Positions 1-5,806 of a stretch of 8,444 nucleotides of DNA are shown here, piece after piece. A model generated the notes under the pieces. It was not told the origin of the DNA, made no database searches, and was given only the letters and a program-made list of their open reading frames with translations. A program made the position numbers and the translations under genes. Source of the DNA: Acidobacteriota bacterium. GTDB lineage: Bacteria > Acidobacteriota > Terriglobia > Terriglobales > Acidobacteriaceae. Positions within the stretch are counted from its first letter, which is position 1; every line of letters starts with the position of its first letter. The stretch is from the NCBI GenBank assembly GCA_019510535.1, contig JAEKKE010000120.1, forward strand, positions 1-8,444, read 5' to 3'.

Positions 1-29
1 AGATGGACGCGGACGAACTTCTTATGCAT
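1..29 (-). CDS. Start of an unidentified downstream gene (partial, 9 codons)
   Basis: An ATG at 29-27 on the minus strand opens a frame reading MHKKFVRVH and runs off the window edge. It is preceded by a near-perfect Shine-Dalgarno AGGAGG with a 5-base gap. The first bases of that site are the TAG stop of the DUF1080 gene, so only 9 bases separate that stop codon from the ATG. This arrangement implies co-transcription and translational coupling with the upstream gene. Nine residues are too few to assign a family. The basic start (two Lys, one Arg) could begin a signal peptide, but that is a guess. Confidence 0.6.
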
Positions 30-38
30 GGCGGCCTC

Positions 39-842
39 CTACGGAAGTGACTTCAACCAGATGCTTCGGAACGAGATCTTTACCGATCCCGGCCCGGCAC
101 ACTGAAGTCCAATCACTCCGCTGGGTTTCCATTTGGCCGTATCGTCATCGATCAAGATGGCGACAGTTAGCCCGTTGATTCGCTGGATAACGGTATGCCC
201 GCGCACGATCAGGTGTACCGTATTCCAGTCGTGCGGTTTGAAGAAGCTATTCAGATCCTTTGTTGATGTGAGTTCTCCCAGCAGTTGCGGTGTCTTGCCG
301 GTCCGGGTGTGAACGATTTGGCCGCGTTCTCCGATGATTCCTCGTCCGCCCCCTTCGGCCAGAATGCCAATATTGTTTCCGTCGCGCTGCAGGCTGAGGT
401 CGAACTGCAAGCCGGCAAGATTCCACTTCGGATCTTGTGGAAAGACCGGAGCGCCCGGACGTGGCGTGACTTGCGGAGCCGGGTAGCTGTGATACTGAAT
501 GCCGCTGTCTGCCTGTTCTCCTTCAAGCTTTACTTCCAGTTTGAGCTCGAAGTCAGCCGGCTCAGCTCCGCGATAGATGGCGAAGGTCTGTGGGTTGCGT
601 GTACCTTCCTGAGACTTGTATTCGCCAACCAGCGCGCCATCTTTCACACTCCAGACAGCCGGGTTCACGTCCCAACCGTTCAGGCTCGCGCCGTCAAAGA
701 TCTGCGTAAAACCTTCGTGGTCGTTTGGGTCCACATCGATCGGAAGGATGCGCACCGGCCCACGTGTAGCTGCCGTTTGCGGCTGCTGCGCAAGAAGCGT
801 GGCGGAGACAGCGAGACAGGTGACGGCGAGCGTGCGTTTCAT
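39..842 (-). CDS. Exported DUF1080 protein (3-keto-disaccharide hydrolase family)
   Basis: A 267-residue protein of the DUF1080 (PF06439) family, a concanavalin-like beta-sandwich fold whose characterised members hydrolyse 3-keto-glycosides. Residues 1-18 are a Sec signal peptide (basic MKR, hydrophobic core, likely cleavage at LLA-QQ), so it should act in the periplasm. The domain fills residues 44-267. Family hallmarks are the opening GFTQIFDGASLNGWD, the WSVKDGALVG strand, FELKLEVKL followed by ADSGIQYHS, GLQFDL, and the late WNTVHLIVRGHTVIQRINGL strand pair ending in SFRSIWLKSLP. I chose the ATG at 842 because GAGG lies 5 bases upstream and the signal peptide starts cleanly there. A GTG at 872 would add ten residues that are not signal-like. 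A weak TATATT at 923-918 may be the -10 element, giving a leader of about 70 bases, but no matching -35 is seen. The exact substrate is unknown. Confidence 0.88.
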   Translation of the reverse strand: MKRTLAVTCLAVSATLLAQQPQTAATRGPVRILPIDVDPNDHEGFTQIFDGASLNGWDVNPAVWSVKDGALVGEYKSQEGTRNPQTFAIYRGAEPADFELKLEVKLEGEQADSGIQYHSYPAPQVTPRPGAPVFPQDPKWNLAGLQFDLSLQRDGNNIGILAEGGGRGIIGERGQIVHTRTGKTPQLLGELTSTKDLNSFFKPHDWNTVHLIVRGHTVIQRINGLTVAILIDDDTAKWKPSGVIGLQCAGPGSVKISFRSIWLKSLP

Positions 843-937
843 CACGACCTCTGTAGGGTTTTGGAAGCGCACTTACTCTACAGGGCTGTGACGAAGCTTG
901 AGAAGGGCGCGCGTTCGAATATACAAGGTCTTTAAAC

Positions 938-970
938 AACAAACGGAGCGCCAAAGGCGCTCCGTTTGTT
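938..970 (-). terminator. Intrinsic terminator after the quinoprotein gene
   Basis: A perfect 15-bp stem (938-952 with 956-970, core GGAGCGCC) encloses a 3-base loop. Read on the minus strand, the stem ends in TTTGTT and is followed by GTTTAAA, giving the U-rich tail of a Rho-independent terminator. It begins 14 bases beyond the TAG stop of the quinoprotein gene, so it should end the cytochrome-quinoprotein transcript and insulate the DUF1080 gene downstream. Confidence 0.88.
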
Positions 971-984
971 CAACCTGTCGTTTG

Positions 985-2562
985 CTAGCGCAGCACCCAG
1001 GCATACAACGTATCGCCTGCGGACGCGGTGATGTACTGCAAACCGTCCAGCTCAAACGTTGTCGGTCCGTTGCTGACTGGGGCATTCAAGCCTGCATGCC
1101 ACAGGATCTCGCCGGTGGTGGAGTTGAAGCCGATCAGATTCGCCGACGGATCTCCGGTGAAGAGCAGATTGCCGGCCGTCGTCAGGATGCCGGAGCGGGC
1201 GCCGGAGGTGGGCCATTCATGGTTCCAACGGACCTTGCCAGTACGGTAGTCCATGGCGCGTAGCGAAGCGGAAGACCATCCACCGCGGTCGTTGCCGGCC
1301 CAGCCCTCGGGCTTCTTGTTGTTGTCGTAGATGTAGTAGACGCTGTAGGCGTCATACGCCGGAACGTAGAAGAGACCAGTCAGCGGACTGAAGCTCGGCG
1401 GGTACCAGTTGGCCGCACCCGCCTGATTCGGAGCCGTCAGGGTGCCATTCTGTTTCGCGACGACTGCAGGATCAGGAATCGGCTGGCCCTTGTCATTTAC
1501 GCCCTTGGCCCAGTTCTGCTTGGCGAACGGAGTGCTGGTGATGGCCTTGCCGTTGGTGCGATCCAGAAGGAAGTACCATCCGTTACGGCTGGCCTGGGCG
1601 AGGAGCTTGCGAGGCTTGCCTTCGATGGTGCCGTCGATCAGAACCGGTGTCTGCACTGCATCCCAATCGTGGGTGTCATGCGGATTCGGCTGGAAGTACC
1701 ACACCAGCTTGCCGGTATCCGGGTTCAGGGCGCAGATGGTGGAGGTGAAGAGGTTGTCGCCGGGTCGTGCCGCACCGTTGATGACAGGCTGGGCGTTGCC
1801 GGTGCCGAAGTAGTAGAGGTTCAGATCCGGGTCGTAGGTACCGGCTACCCAGGTCATGCCGCCGCTGTGCGTCATGGCCTCGTCATTCGGCCAGGTCTTG
1901 GCTTCGGGTGTTCCAGGTTCAGGGTGGGTGTACCAGCGCCACTCCAGCGCTCCGGTATCTGCGTTATGCGCTTCCACATAACCAGGGATATCGAAGTCAT
2001 CGCCGCTGATGCCGACCATCACGTGGTTCTTAACAATTACCGGAGCGACACTGCCGAAGTAGAACTGGTCAGGGTTGCCGATGGAGGAGTGCCACTTCTC
2101 TTTGCCTGTGTGGATGTCGATCGCTACCAGATTGCAATCTTCGGTTTCGAAGTAGAGCGTGTCACCTTTGATGGCGGCACCGCGGTTGCCGATGGTCTCG
2201 CCACCCTTGCTGGCCCAGTCGAATTGCCACAGCTTCTGGCCGGTGCGTGCATCCACGGCCCAGGCATGGCTGGGTACGGTGAAGTAGATTACGCCGTCGA
2301 CCATCAGCGGCGTGGCTGAGATGCGCTGTCCGCCGCCGGTGGTGGTGGTGATGCGATAGGTCCAGGCAAGCTGCAGCTTGCCAACGTTGGTGGTATTCAG
2401 CTTGCTCAGCTTGCTGAAGCGGCGCCCGCTATAGTCGCCGTTGTATGTCGGCCAGTCGATCTGCGATGCCTGTGCCGGCACGGGCTTTTTGGCGGCAGCC
2501 GTCTGCGCGGACAAGGGGAGAGAGAGCATGGCCAGAGCGGCCAGAGAAAACAGATGCTTCAT
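985..2562 (-). CDS. PQQ-type beta-propeller dehydrogenase (quinoprotein), periplasmic
   Basis: A 525-residue protein of the PQQ-dependent alcohol/sugar dehydrogenase superfamily. Residues 1-19 are a Sec signal peptide ending LSA-Q. The propeller starts at WPTYNGDYSGRRFSKL (about 37-52), the classical first-blade motif, and repeats tryptophan-docking units of the type A-x-D-x-x-T-G-K-x-x-W (for example DARTGQKLW, DIHTGKEKW, DYRTGKVRW). The GTGN at 253-256 supplies the Asn that ligates calcium in this family. HDTHDWD at 295-301 sits where the catalytic Asp is found. There is no C-terminal haem domain. Instead a separate cytochrome is encoded immediately upstream and overlaps by four bases (ATGA), so the two are presumably an electron-transfer pair. 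The adjacent Cys-Cys disulfide of methanol/ethanol dehydrogenases is absent. The only two cysteines lie far apart, in TEDCNLV and STICALN. It resembles what I recall being named the acido-empty-quinoprotein group. Substrate and actual cofactor are uncertain. Confidence 0.88.
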   Translation of the reverse strand: MKHLFSLAALAMLSLPLSAQTAAAKKPVPAQASQIDWPTYNGDYSGRRFSKLSKLNTTNVGKLQLAWTYRITTTTGGGQRISATPLMVDGVIYFTVPSHAWAVDARTGQKLWQFDWASKGGETIGNRGAAIKGDTLYFETEDCNLVAIDIHTGKEKWHSSIGNPDQFYFGSVAPVIVKNHVMVGISGDDFDIPGYVEAHNADTGALEWRWYTHPEPGTPEAKTWPNDEAMTHSGGMTWVAGTYDPDLNLYYFGTGNAQPVINGAARPGDNLFTSTICALNPDTGKLVWYFQPNPHDTHDWDAVQTPVLIDGTIEGKPRKLLAQASRNGWYFLLDRTNGKAITSTPFAKQNWAKGVNDKGQPIPDPAVVAKQNGTLTAPNQAGAANWYPPSFSPLTGLFYVPAYDAYSVYYIYDNNKKPEGWAGNDRGGWSSASLRAMDYRTGKVRWNHEWPTSGARSGILTTAGNLLFTGDPSANLIGFNSTTGEILWHAGLNAPVSNGPTTFELDGLQYITASAGDTLYAWVLR

Positions 2563-3341
2563 GGAATCGTCACCAGGTATGCGGTCAGGTTGTGGATGTC
2601 GGCATCGGTGTAGCGGTTCAGCAGCTCCACGTGGCCTGCATAAGGATCGATCGTCTTTACCTTGAGGGCAGCGGTGCGATTGAACGACTGCACACGGCCG
2701 TCCTTGTCCTTCAGGGAGACGGTGAAGTCGTCGATATGCACCAGGTCACCGGTAATCGTTTTCCCGCCCGTCGTTACTTCAACCTGCGTTTTGCGCTTGG
2801 ATCCAAAACCCGTATTGGGGAACAGGAAGCGCTGTTGCAGAGAAGCGACGCTCAGGCGCTTGGAGATGCCGGCAAGGTCGCCGCTGGGTGAGTGACACTT
2901 GTTGCATCCGCCTGCTCCATTGAAGTACGCCTCGCCGGCCTTGGCATCGCCGCTCAGAAGGTTCTTGGGCTCGGCGTCGTAGCCGCTACGCAGGATCTTA
3001 TTAATGGAGAACGAGAGGAAGTTCGAGAGGTCGGCAGCCTGTTTGGCATCGAGCTCGATCTTGTGGGGAGCGTCCTTCAGATAAGGGGCGAGCTCCTTAC
3101 CTTTCAGGTTCTCGCGGCGGTCGTGAAGAACCTTCAGCGAGCGCAGCAGGTCAGGCGCTGTCTGCGTCCCGCGCACGTCATCACCATGGCAGCGTGCGCA
3201 TTGCTGCCCGTAGATAGCCTTACCGCGTTCGACGGCGGCGGGGTCTGTGATCGACCGTGGAAACTGCGCCAAGGCCGGAGTTGCTATGCTGAGGCCCAGG
3301 GCAAACAGCATTTCGGAACGAGCGAAGAGGCGAAATCTCAT
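2559..3341 (-). CDS. Exported di-haem cytochrome c, partner of the quinoprotein
   Basis: A 260-residue protein with a signal peptide (residues 1-25, likely cleavage ALA-Q) and two haem c attachment motifs, CARCH at 48-52 and CNKCH at 146-150. Each begins a cytochrome-c-like domain ending in a typical last helix (AADLSNFLSF and ADIHNLTAYL). The second domain holds an insert of about 60 residues (roughly 178-230) with alternating beta-strand patterns (VEVTTGGKTITGDLVHIDDFTVSLKD region). Methionine is absent after residue 11, so neither haem can have the usual His/Met ligation; H93 and H237 lie near the usual Met positions. Its TGA stop overlaps the quinoprotein ATG as ATGA, implying translational coupling. 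It probably takes electrons from the quinoprotein in the periplasm. The ATG at 3341 has AGGA only 3 bases upstream. A later Met at residue 11 has no ribosome binding site and would shorten the n-region of the signal peptide. Confidence 0.86.
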   Translation of the reverse strand: MRFRLFARSEMLFALGLSIATPALAQFPRSITDPAAVERGKAIYGQQCARCHGDDVRGTQTAPDLLRSLKVLHDRRENLKGKELAPYLKDAPHKIELDAKQAADLSNFLSFSINKILRSGYDAEPKNLLSGDAKAGEAYFNGAGGCNKCHSPSGDLAGISKRLSVASLQQRFLFPNTGFGSKRKTQVEVTTGGKTITGDLVHIDDFTVSLKDKDGRVQSFNRTAALKVKTIDPYAGHVELLNRYTDADIHNLTAYLVTIP

Positions 3342-3393
3342 CGTTCCTATTTATACTTTGTTCGCACGACGAACAGGAACTGAGATTGGGACT
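3342..3393. promoter_or_regulatory. Divergent promoter region with overlapping -10-like elements
   Basis: The 52 bases between the divergent cytochrome and isomerase-like genes contain TATACT on the plus strand (3352-3357) and TATAAA on the minus strand (3355-3350), which overlap. The plus-strand element would start transcription near 3364, leaving a leader of about 30 bases before the ATG at 3394. The minus-strand element would start near 3343, almost at the cytochrome ATG, giving a nearly leaderless message. Neither has a convincing -35 hexamer. A short inverted repeat, TTCG-N5-CGAA, lies at 3361-3373. The assignment rests on position and -10 similarity only. Confidence 0.35.
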
Positions 3394-4269
3394 ATGAATC
3401 GCCGACACTTTTGTCATCTCGCAATGGCCGGTACCGCACTGTCCCTGGCCCCGCGCGGCTTGTTTGCCGCTTCCCCTGCTGCTCTGCCGAAGTTTTCGTA
3501 TATGATCTGGGCCTTTCCCAAGCCCATGACCATCGATCAACGGCTGGAAACCGTTGCGAAAGCCGGTTATACCGGCGCGGAACTGGTGACGGAGTGGATG
3601 GCCTGGTCACCCGAAGAACGCCGCCGCGTCGCGGCCTTGGCCAAATCGCTCGGCATCACCATCGACCTGATGTTCCCCGGCCAGGTGCCCCTTGCCGATC
3701 TCGCATCGCGAGATACCATCCGGGAGCAACTCGCCAAGGCAATTCCTGTGGCGCGTGAGCTCGGCTGCCCGCAGTTGGGCTACGCCTCTGGCCCGCGCAT
3801 TCCCGGTCAGTCGCCTGAGCAACAGATCGCCAATATCACGGAGAACCTGAAGGTCGCCGCCGAGATCATGGAGAAGGAAAAGATGGAGCTGCTGCTGGAG
3901 CCCATCGACCTGCTCGAAAACAAGCGGGCGGCGGTCAACTCCGTCACCGAGGCATTTACGATCACGCGCGCGGTTGGCAGTCCATCGATCAAGGTGTTGT
4001 ACGACTTCTACCATGAGCAGCGCGGAGCGGGGAACCTGATCGAGAAGCTGGAGAACAACTTCGATCAGATCGGCCTGATCCACGTGGCCGACGTTCCTGG
4101 CCGCCATCGCCCCGGCACCGGCGAGATGAACTACAACAACATCTATCGCCGCCTCGCCGCCCTCGGCTACAACCGCTACATCGCCATGGAGTTCTACGCG
4201 CAGGGCGATCCCATAGCCGAATTGAAGACCGCGAAGGAAGAGGTCTTGAAGGCATTTCAACAGGCGTAA
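3394..4269 (+). CDS. Tat-exported sugar isomerase/epimerase, hydroxypyruvate isomerase-like TIM barrel
   Basis: A 291-residue protein of the xylose-isomerase-like TIM-barrel (AP endonuclease family 2) superfamily, closest in motif to hydroxypyruvate isomerase (Hyi). The sequence shows LLLEPID (catalytic-type Glu169), YDFYH (204-207 region), the strongly diagnostic IHVADVPGRHRPGTGEMNY (229-247), and the terminal IAMEF with Glu266, the second acidic residue of this active-site type. Cytoplasmic Hyi is about 260 residues. The extra N-terminus begins MNRRHF, a twin-arginine motif, followed by a hydrophobic stretch and a likely cleavage site around LFAAS. I chose the ATG at 3394 because it starts exactly at this signal; upstream in-frame starts run back into the cytochrome gene. 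The ribosome binding site is weak (TGGGA). Export through Tat suggests a folded, metal-loaded enzyme working in the periplasm, where phosphorylated substrates are unlikely. A keto-sugar or glycoside-related substrate is therefore more plausible than hydroxypyruvate. Confidence 0.87.
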   Translation: MNRRHFCHLAMAGTALSLAPRGLFAASPAALPKFSYMIWAFPKPMTIDQRLETVAKAGYTGAELVTEWMAWSPEERRRVAALAKSLGITIDLMFPGQVPLADLASRDTIREQLAKAIPVARELGCPQLGYASGPRIPGQSPEQQIANITENLKVAAEIMEKEKMELLLEPIDLLENKRAAVNSVTEAFTITRAVGSPSIKVLYDFYHEQRGAGNLIEKLENNFDQIGLIHVADVPGRHRPGTGEMNYNNIYRRLAALGYNRYIAMEFYAQGDPIAELKTAKEEVLKAFQQA

Positions 4270-4283
4270 GCCTGAAGGCAGGA

Positions 4284-4313
4284 AAAAGCCGCGCATGGAA
4301 ATGCGCGGCTTTT
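4284..4313. terminator. Bidirectional intrinsic terminator between convergent genes
   Basis: A perfect 13-bp stem (4284-4296 with 4301-4313, core GCCGCGCAT) has a GGAA tetraloop. It ends in TTTTGTTT on the plus strand and TTTTTCC on the minus strand. It lies 14 bases after the isomerase-like gene and 12 bases beyond the TAG of the convergent hydrolase gene, so it can terminate both transcripts. Confidence 0.9.
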
Positions 4314-4325
4314 GTTTGACCGTAC

Positions 4326-5483
4326 CTACTTTGCCTGATAGGTCTTTGCGAAGCCATTGCGTCCATTGGTCACAGTGAAGCGCCCATTTGCATAGGCCTC
4401 AACAGTGATGCTGTGGCCCGCATCGTTGGCGAGCGGTGCAGGCGGAGGCAGCGGCTTTCCCTCTGCCAGTTCCTTGGCCGCCGCCTCACCCTCAGGCGAC
4501 AGCAGATTCGCGATCATCGCCTTACCGGTGTTGTGCTGATCGCCGCCCTCCAGTGCATAGTGCAACTGCCAGAGATCAGGCTTGCTGGGAGTTGCGCGGA
4601 TGGTATCCAGCACTGGCACATAGCCGCCCTTGCGTTCGCCGTTGTCCATGATCGCTACCTGCGGGGTGATGCCATCGATCAACGCGGGGCTCGAGCTGGG
4701 CTTCGAGCCATGGTGCGAGACAATCAGCAGGTTGATATGGCCGATCTTGTTGGCAGGGCACATGAGCAGACGCTCCTTATCCCAGGTCAGATCGCCGAGG
4801 TCGAGGATGCGCAGCTTGCCGAAGTTCATCTCAAAGCCTGCGGACTGTGCGTTCTCCGCCTGGTCCGGCGTATTGATCCCTTCAGGCATGTTGTCTGGAG
4901 CGGAGCAGGTTGCATTCGCCTGTCCTGCGCCTGGAAGGGGTTTGTCCAGAACCTCGCCTGCTGCGCTTAGGAAGGTCAGGTCCACGCCCGGAAGCGGCAG
5001 CTTGTCGCCCGGCTTGACGATGATGTGCTTGTACTTCCCGGACTGCAGCATCGCCTGGTAGTTCTCATAGTTGCGGACGGTGCCCCGAACGACGGTCTCG
5101 CGATTCTCGCCGTGGTCGATGAAGGTGCCCACCGGGATCTTCGCTACCAGATCCGGTACACCGCCCAGATGATCAAGGTGATAGTGCGTCAGCAATACAT
5201 AGTCGATCCGAGAGACCCCTGCTTTTTTCGCTGCGTCTGCGATGCGCTGTGAGTCGCGTCCGCCATTGCCGGGGAAGCCGGTGTCTACCAGCAGCGAGGT
5301 GTGGTCCGGCATGACGAATAGCGTCGACTGGCCGCCTTCTACGTCGATGACGTAGATGCGCATGGGTGCAGCCTTCTGTGCATGCAATGTCGCTCCGGTT
5401 GTCATGGCTCCGGCCAGCAGGACACAGGCCGTGCGGGCAAGAGTACGTTGCATACAGACGCGGAGATTGGAGAACAGGGTCAT
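4326..5483 (-). CDS. Exported metallo-beta-lactamase-fold hydrolase (ComEC-like domain)
   Basis: A 385-residue protein with a Sec signal peptide (basic MQRTLAR region, then a hydrophobic stretch, likely cleavage LHA-Q near residue 35) and a metallo-beta-lactamase domain. The zinc-site signature THYHLDH is at 99-105, preceded by the LLVDTGF turn (64-70). It is followed by a metal-bridging Asp in LGDLTWD (Asp231) and by SHHGS at 256-260. The DVEGGQSTLFV opening and the SHHGS motif resemble the soluble hydrolase domain of ComEC/Rec2, but the membrane channel part is absent, so it is a free periplasmic enzyme rather than a DNA-uptake channel. Residues 330 onward carry a proline-rich linker (KPLPPPAPL) and a small beta-rich tail. 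I chose the ATG at 5483, which has GAGAG 5 bases upstream. A TTG at 5522 would add 13 residues, and an internal ATG at 5453 lacks a ribosome binding site. The substrate cannot be deduced; phosphodiester hydrolysis is possible. Confidence 0.85.
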   Translation of the reverse strand: MTLFSNLRVCMQRTLARTACVLLAGAMTTGATLHAQKAAPMRIYVIDVEGGQSTLFVMPDHTSLLVDTGFPGNGGRDSQRIADAAKKAGVSRIDYVLLTHYHLDHLGGVPDLVAKIPVGTFIDHGENRETVVRGTVRNYENYQAMLQSGKYKHIIVKPGDKLPLPGVDLTFLSAAGEVLDKPLPGAGQANATCSAPDNMPEGINTPDQAENAQSAGFEMNFGKLRILDLGDLTWDKERLLMCPANKIGHINLLIVSHHGSKPSSSPALIDGITPQVAIMDNGERKGGYVPVLDTIRATPSKPDLWQLHYALEGGDQHNTGKAMIANLLSPEGEAAAKELAEGKPLPPPAPLANDAGHSITVEAYANGRFTVTNGRNGFAKTYQAK

Positions 5484-5532
5484 CGAGGCTCTCTTTTCAG
5501 AGTGGAGATTAAAGGACGTCAAACGCGTTACC

Positions 5533-5562
5533 TAGATACTAGAACCTCTTCCGGCCTGTCAA
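5533..5562 (-). promoter_or_regulatory. Probable promoter of the hydrolase gene
   Basis: On the minus strand a perfect TTGACA (5562-5557) is followed by two overlapping -10 candidates: TATCTA (5538-5533, 18-base spacing) and TAGTAT (5541-5536, 15-base spacing). The transcript would start about 40 bases before the ATG at 5483. The -10 region sits inside a CTAG-N3-CTAG inverted repeat (5532-5542), a possible operator. Confidence 0.5.
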
Positions 5563-5592
5563 AAGATTGCGTGGGCAGACAATGTCGTTCGC

Positions 5593-5621
5593 TGGACGCA
5601 TTCATCTGTTCTCGTTATCAT
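5593..5621 (+). promoter_or_regulatory. Promoter of the polycysteine leader ORF and receptor gene
   Basis: TGGACG (5593-5598, four of six matches to TTGACA) and TATCAT (5616-5621, five of six matches to TATAAT) are separated by exactly 17 bases. Six bases follow before the ATG at 5628, so the expected transcription start coincides with the A of that ATG. This makes the leader ORF leaderless. It is the best plus-strand promoter candidate in the gap before the receptor gene. Confidence 0.55.
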
Positions 5622-5627
5622 CAGCGC

Positions 5628-5696
5628 ATGCGACTTTCATCCGTAGAACTGGCTCCTCTGTTCCGGCAGGATTGTTGCCTTTGTTGTTGTCGTTGA
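5628..5696 (+). CDS. Polycysteine leader peptide (22 residues), putative cysteine-responsive attenuator
   Basis: A 22-codon frame begins MRLSSVELAPLF and ends CCLCCCR before TGA. Five of its last seven codons are cysteine (TGT or TGC), from 5673 to 5690. No Shine-Dalgarno precedes the ATG, but a promoter-like sequence is spaced so that the mRNA would begin at the ATG itself, as in leaderless genes. The same frame continues open upstream, but that part lies antisense to the hydrolase signal peptide and has no promoter or ribosome binding site. Leaderless polycysteine short ORFs are established cysteine-responsive attenuators in mycobacteria: when charged Cys-tRNA is scarce, ribosomes stall on the Cys run and alter the downstream RNA. 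By analogy this peptide would sense cysteine to control the TonB-dependent receptor that starts 148 bases after its stop. The protein itself probably has no function. Confidence 0.65.
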   Translation: MRLSSVELAPLFRQDCCLCCCR

Positions 5697-5806
5697 TCGC
5701 TGCTGCGCTCGCCTTGCAGGAAACACGTTTCGTGTCCCTTTCGCGGTTACGCTTCTTCCTTACGACTGAATCAACACAATGAGACGCGTGTAAGAGCTCC
5801 AGTCTC

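Noticed and set aside
918..923. TATATT on the minus strand as the DUF1080 promoter -10
   Set aside because: The spacing would put the -35 inside the terminator stem, where the sequence is CCGTTT. It is too weak to list as a feature.
285..935. A 216-codon plus-strand frame opposite the DUF1080 gene
   Set aside because: It is antisense to a well-supported family member and has no promoter or ribosome binding site.
1669..2319. A 216-codon plus-strand frame opposite the quinoprotein
   Set aside because: The repetitive Val/Gly/Asp-rich product with no motif is an antisense shadow of propeller repeats.
3607..4296. A 229-codon minus-strand frame opposite the isomerase-like gene
   Set aside because: Composition is biased (runs of Asp, Val, Leu and Arg typical of antisense frames), no family motif appears, and it would read through the terminator at 4284-4313.
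5382..5696. A 104-codon plus-strand frame ending with the polycysteine tail
   Set aside because: Its first 80 or so codons overlap the hydrolase 5' end and promoter in antisense and have no start signals. The promoter-like sequence at 5593-5621 points to the internal ATG at 5628 as the real start.
5719..5737. Hairpin ACACG-TTT-CGTGT as an intrinsic terminator in the receptor leader
   Set aside because: The stem is short and no U-run follows, so it does not meet the form of a Rho-independent terminator. It is kept only as part of the leader description.
5567..5782. A 71-codon plus-strand frame across the leader region
   Set aside because: It starts upstream of the likely transcription start, lacks a ribosome binding site and overlaps the better-supported 22-codon ORF in another frame.
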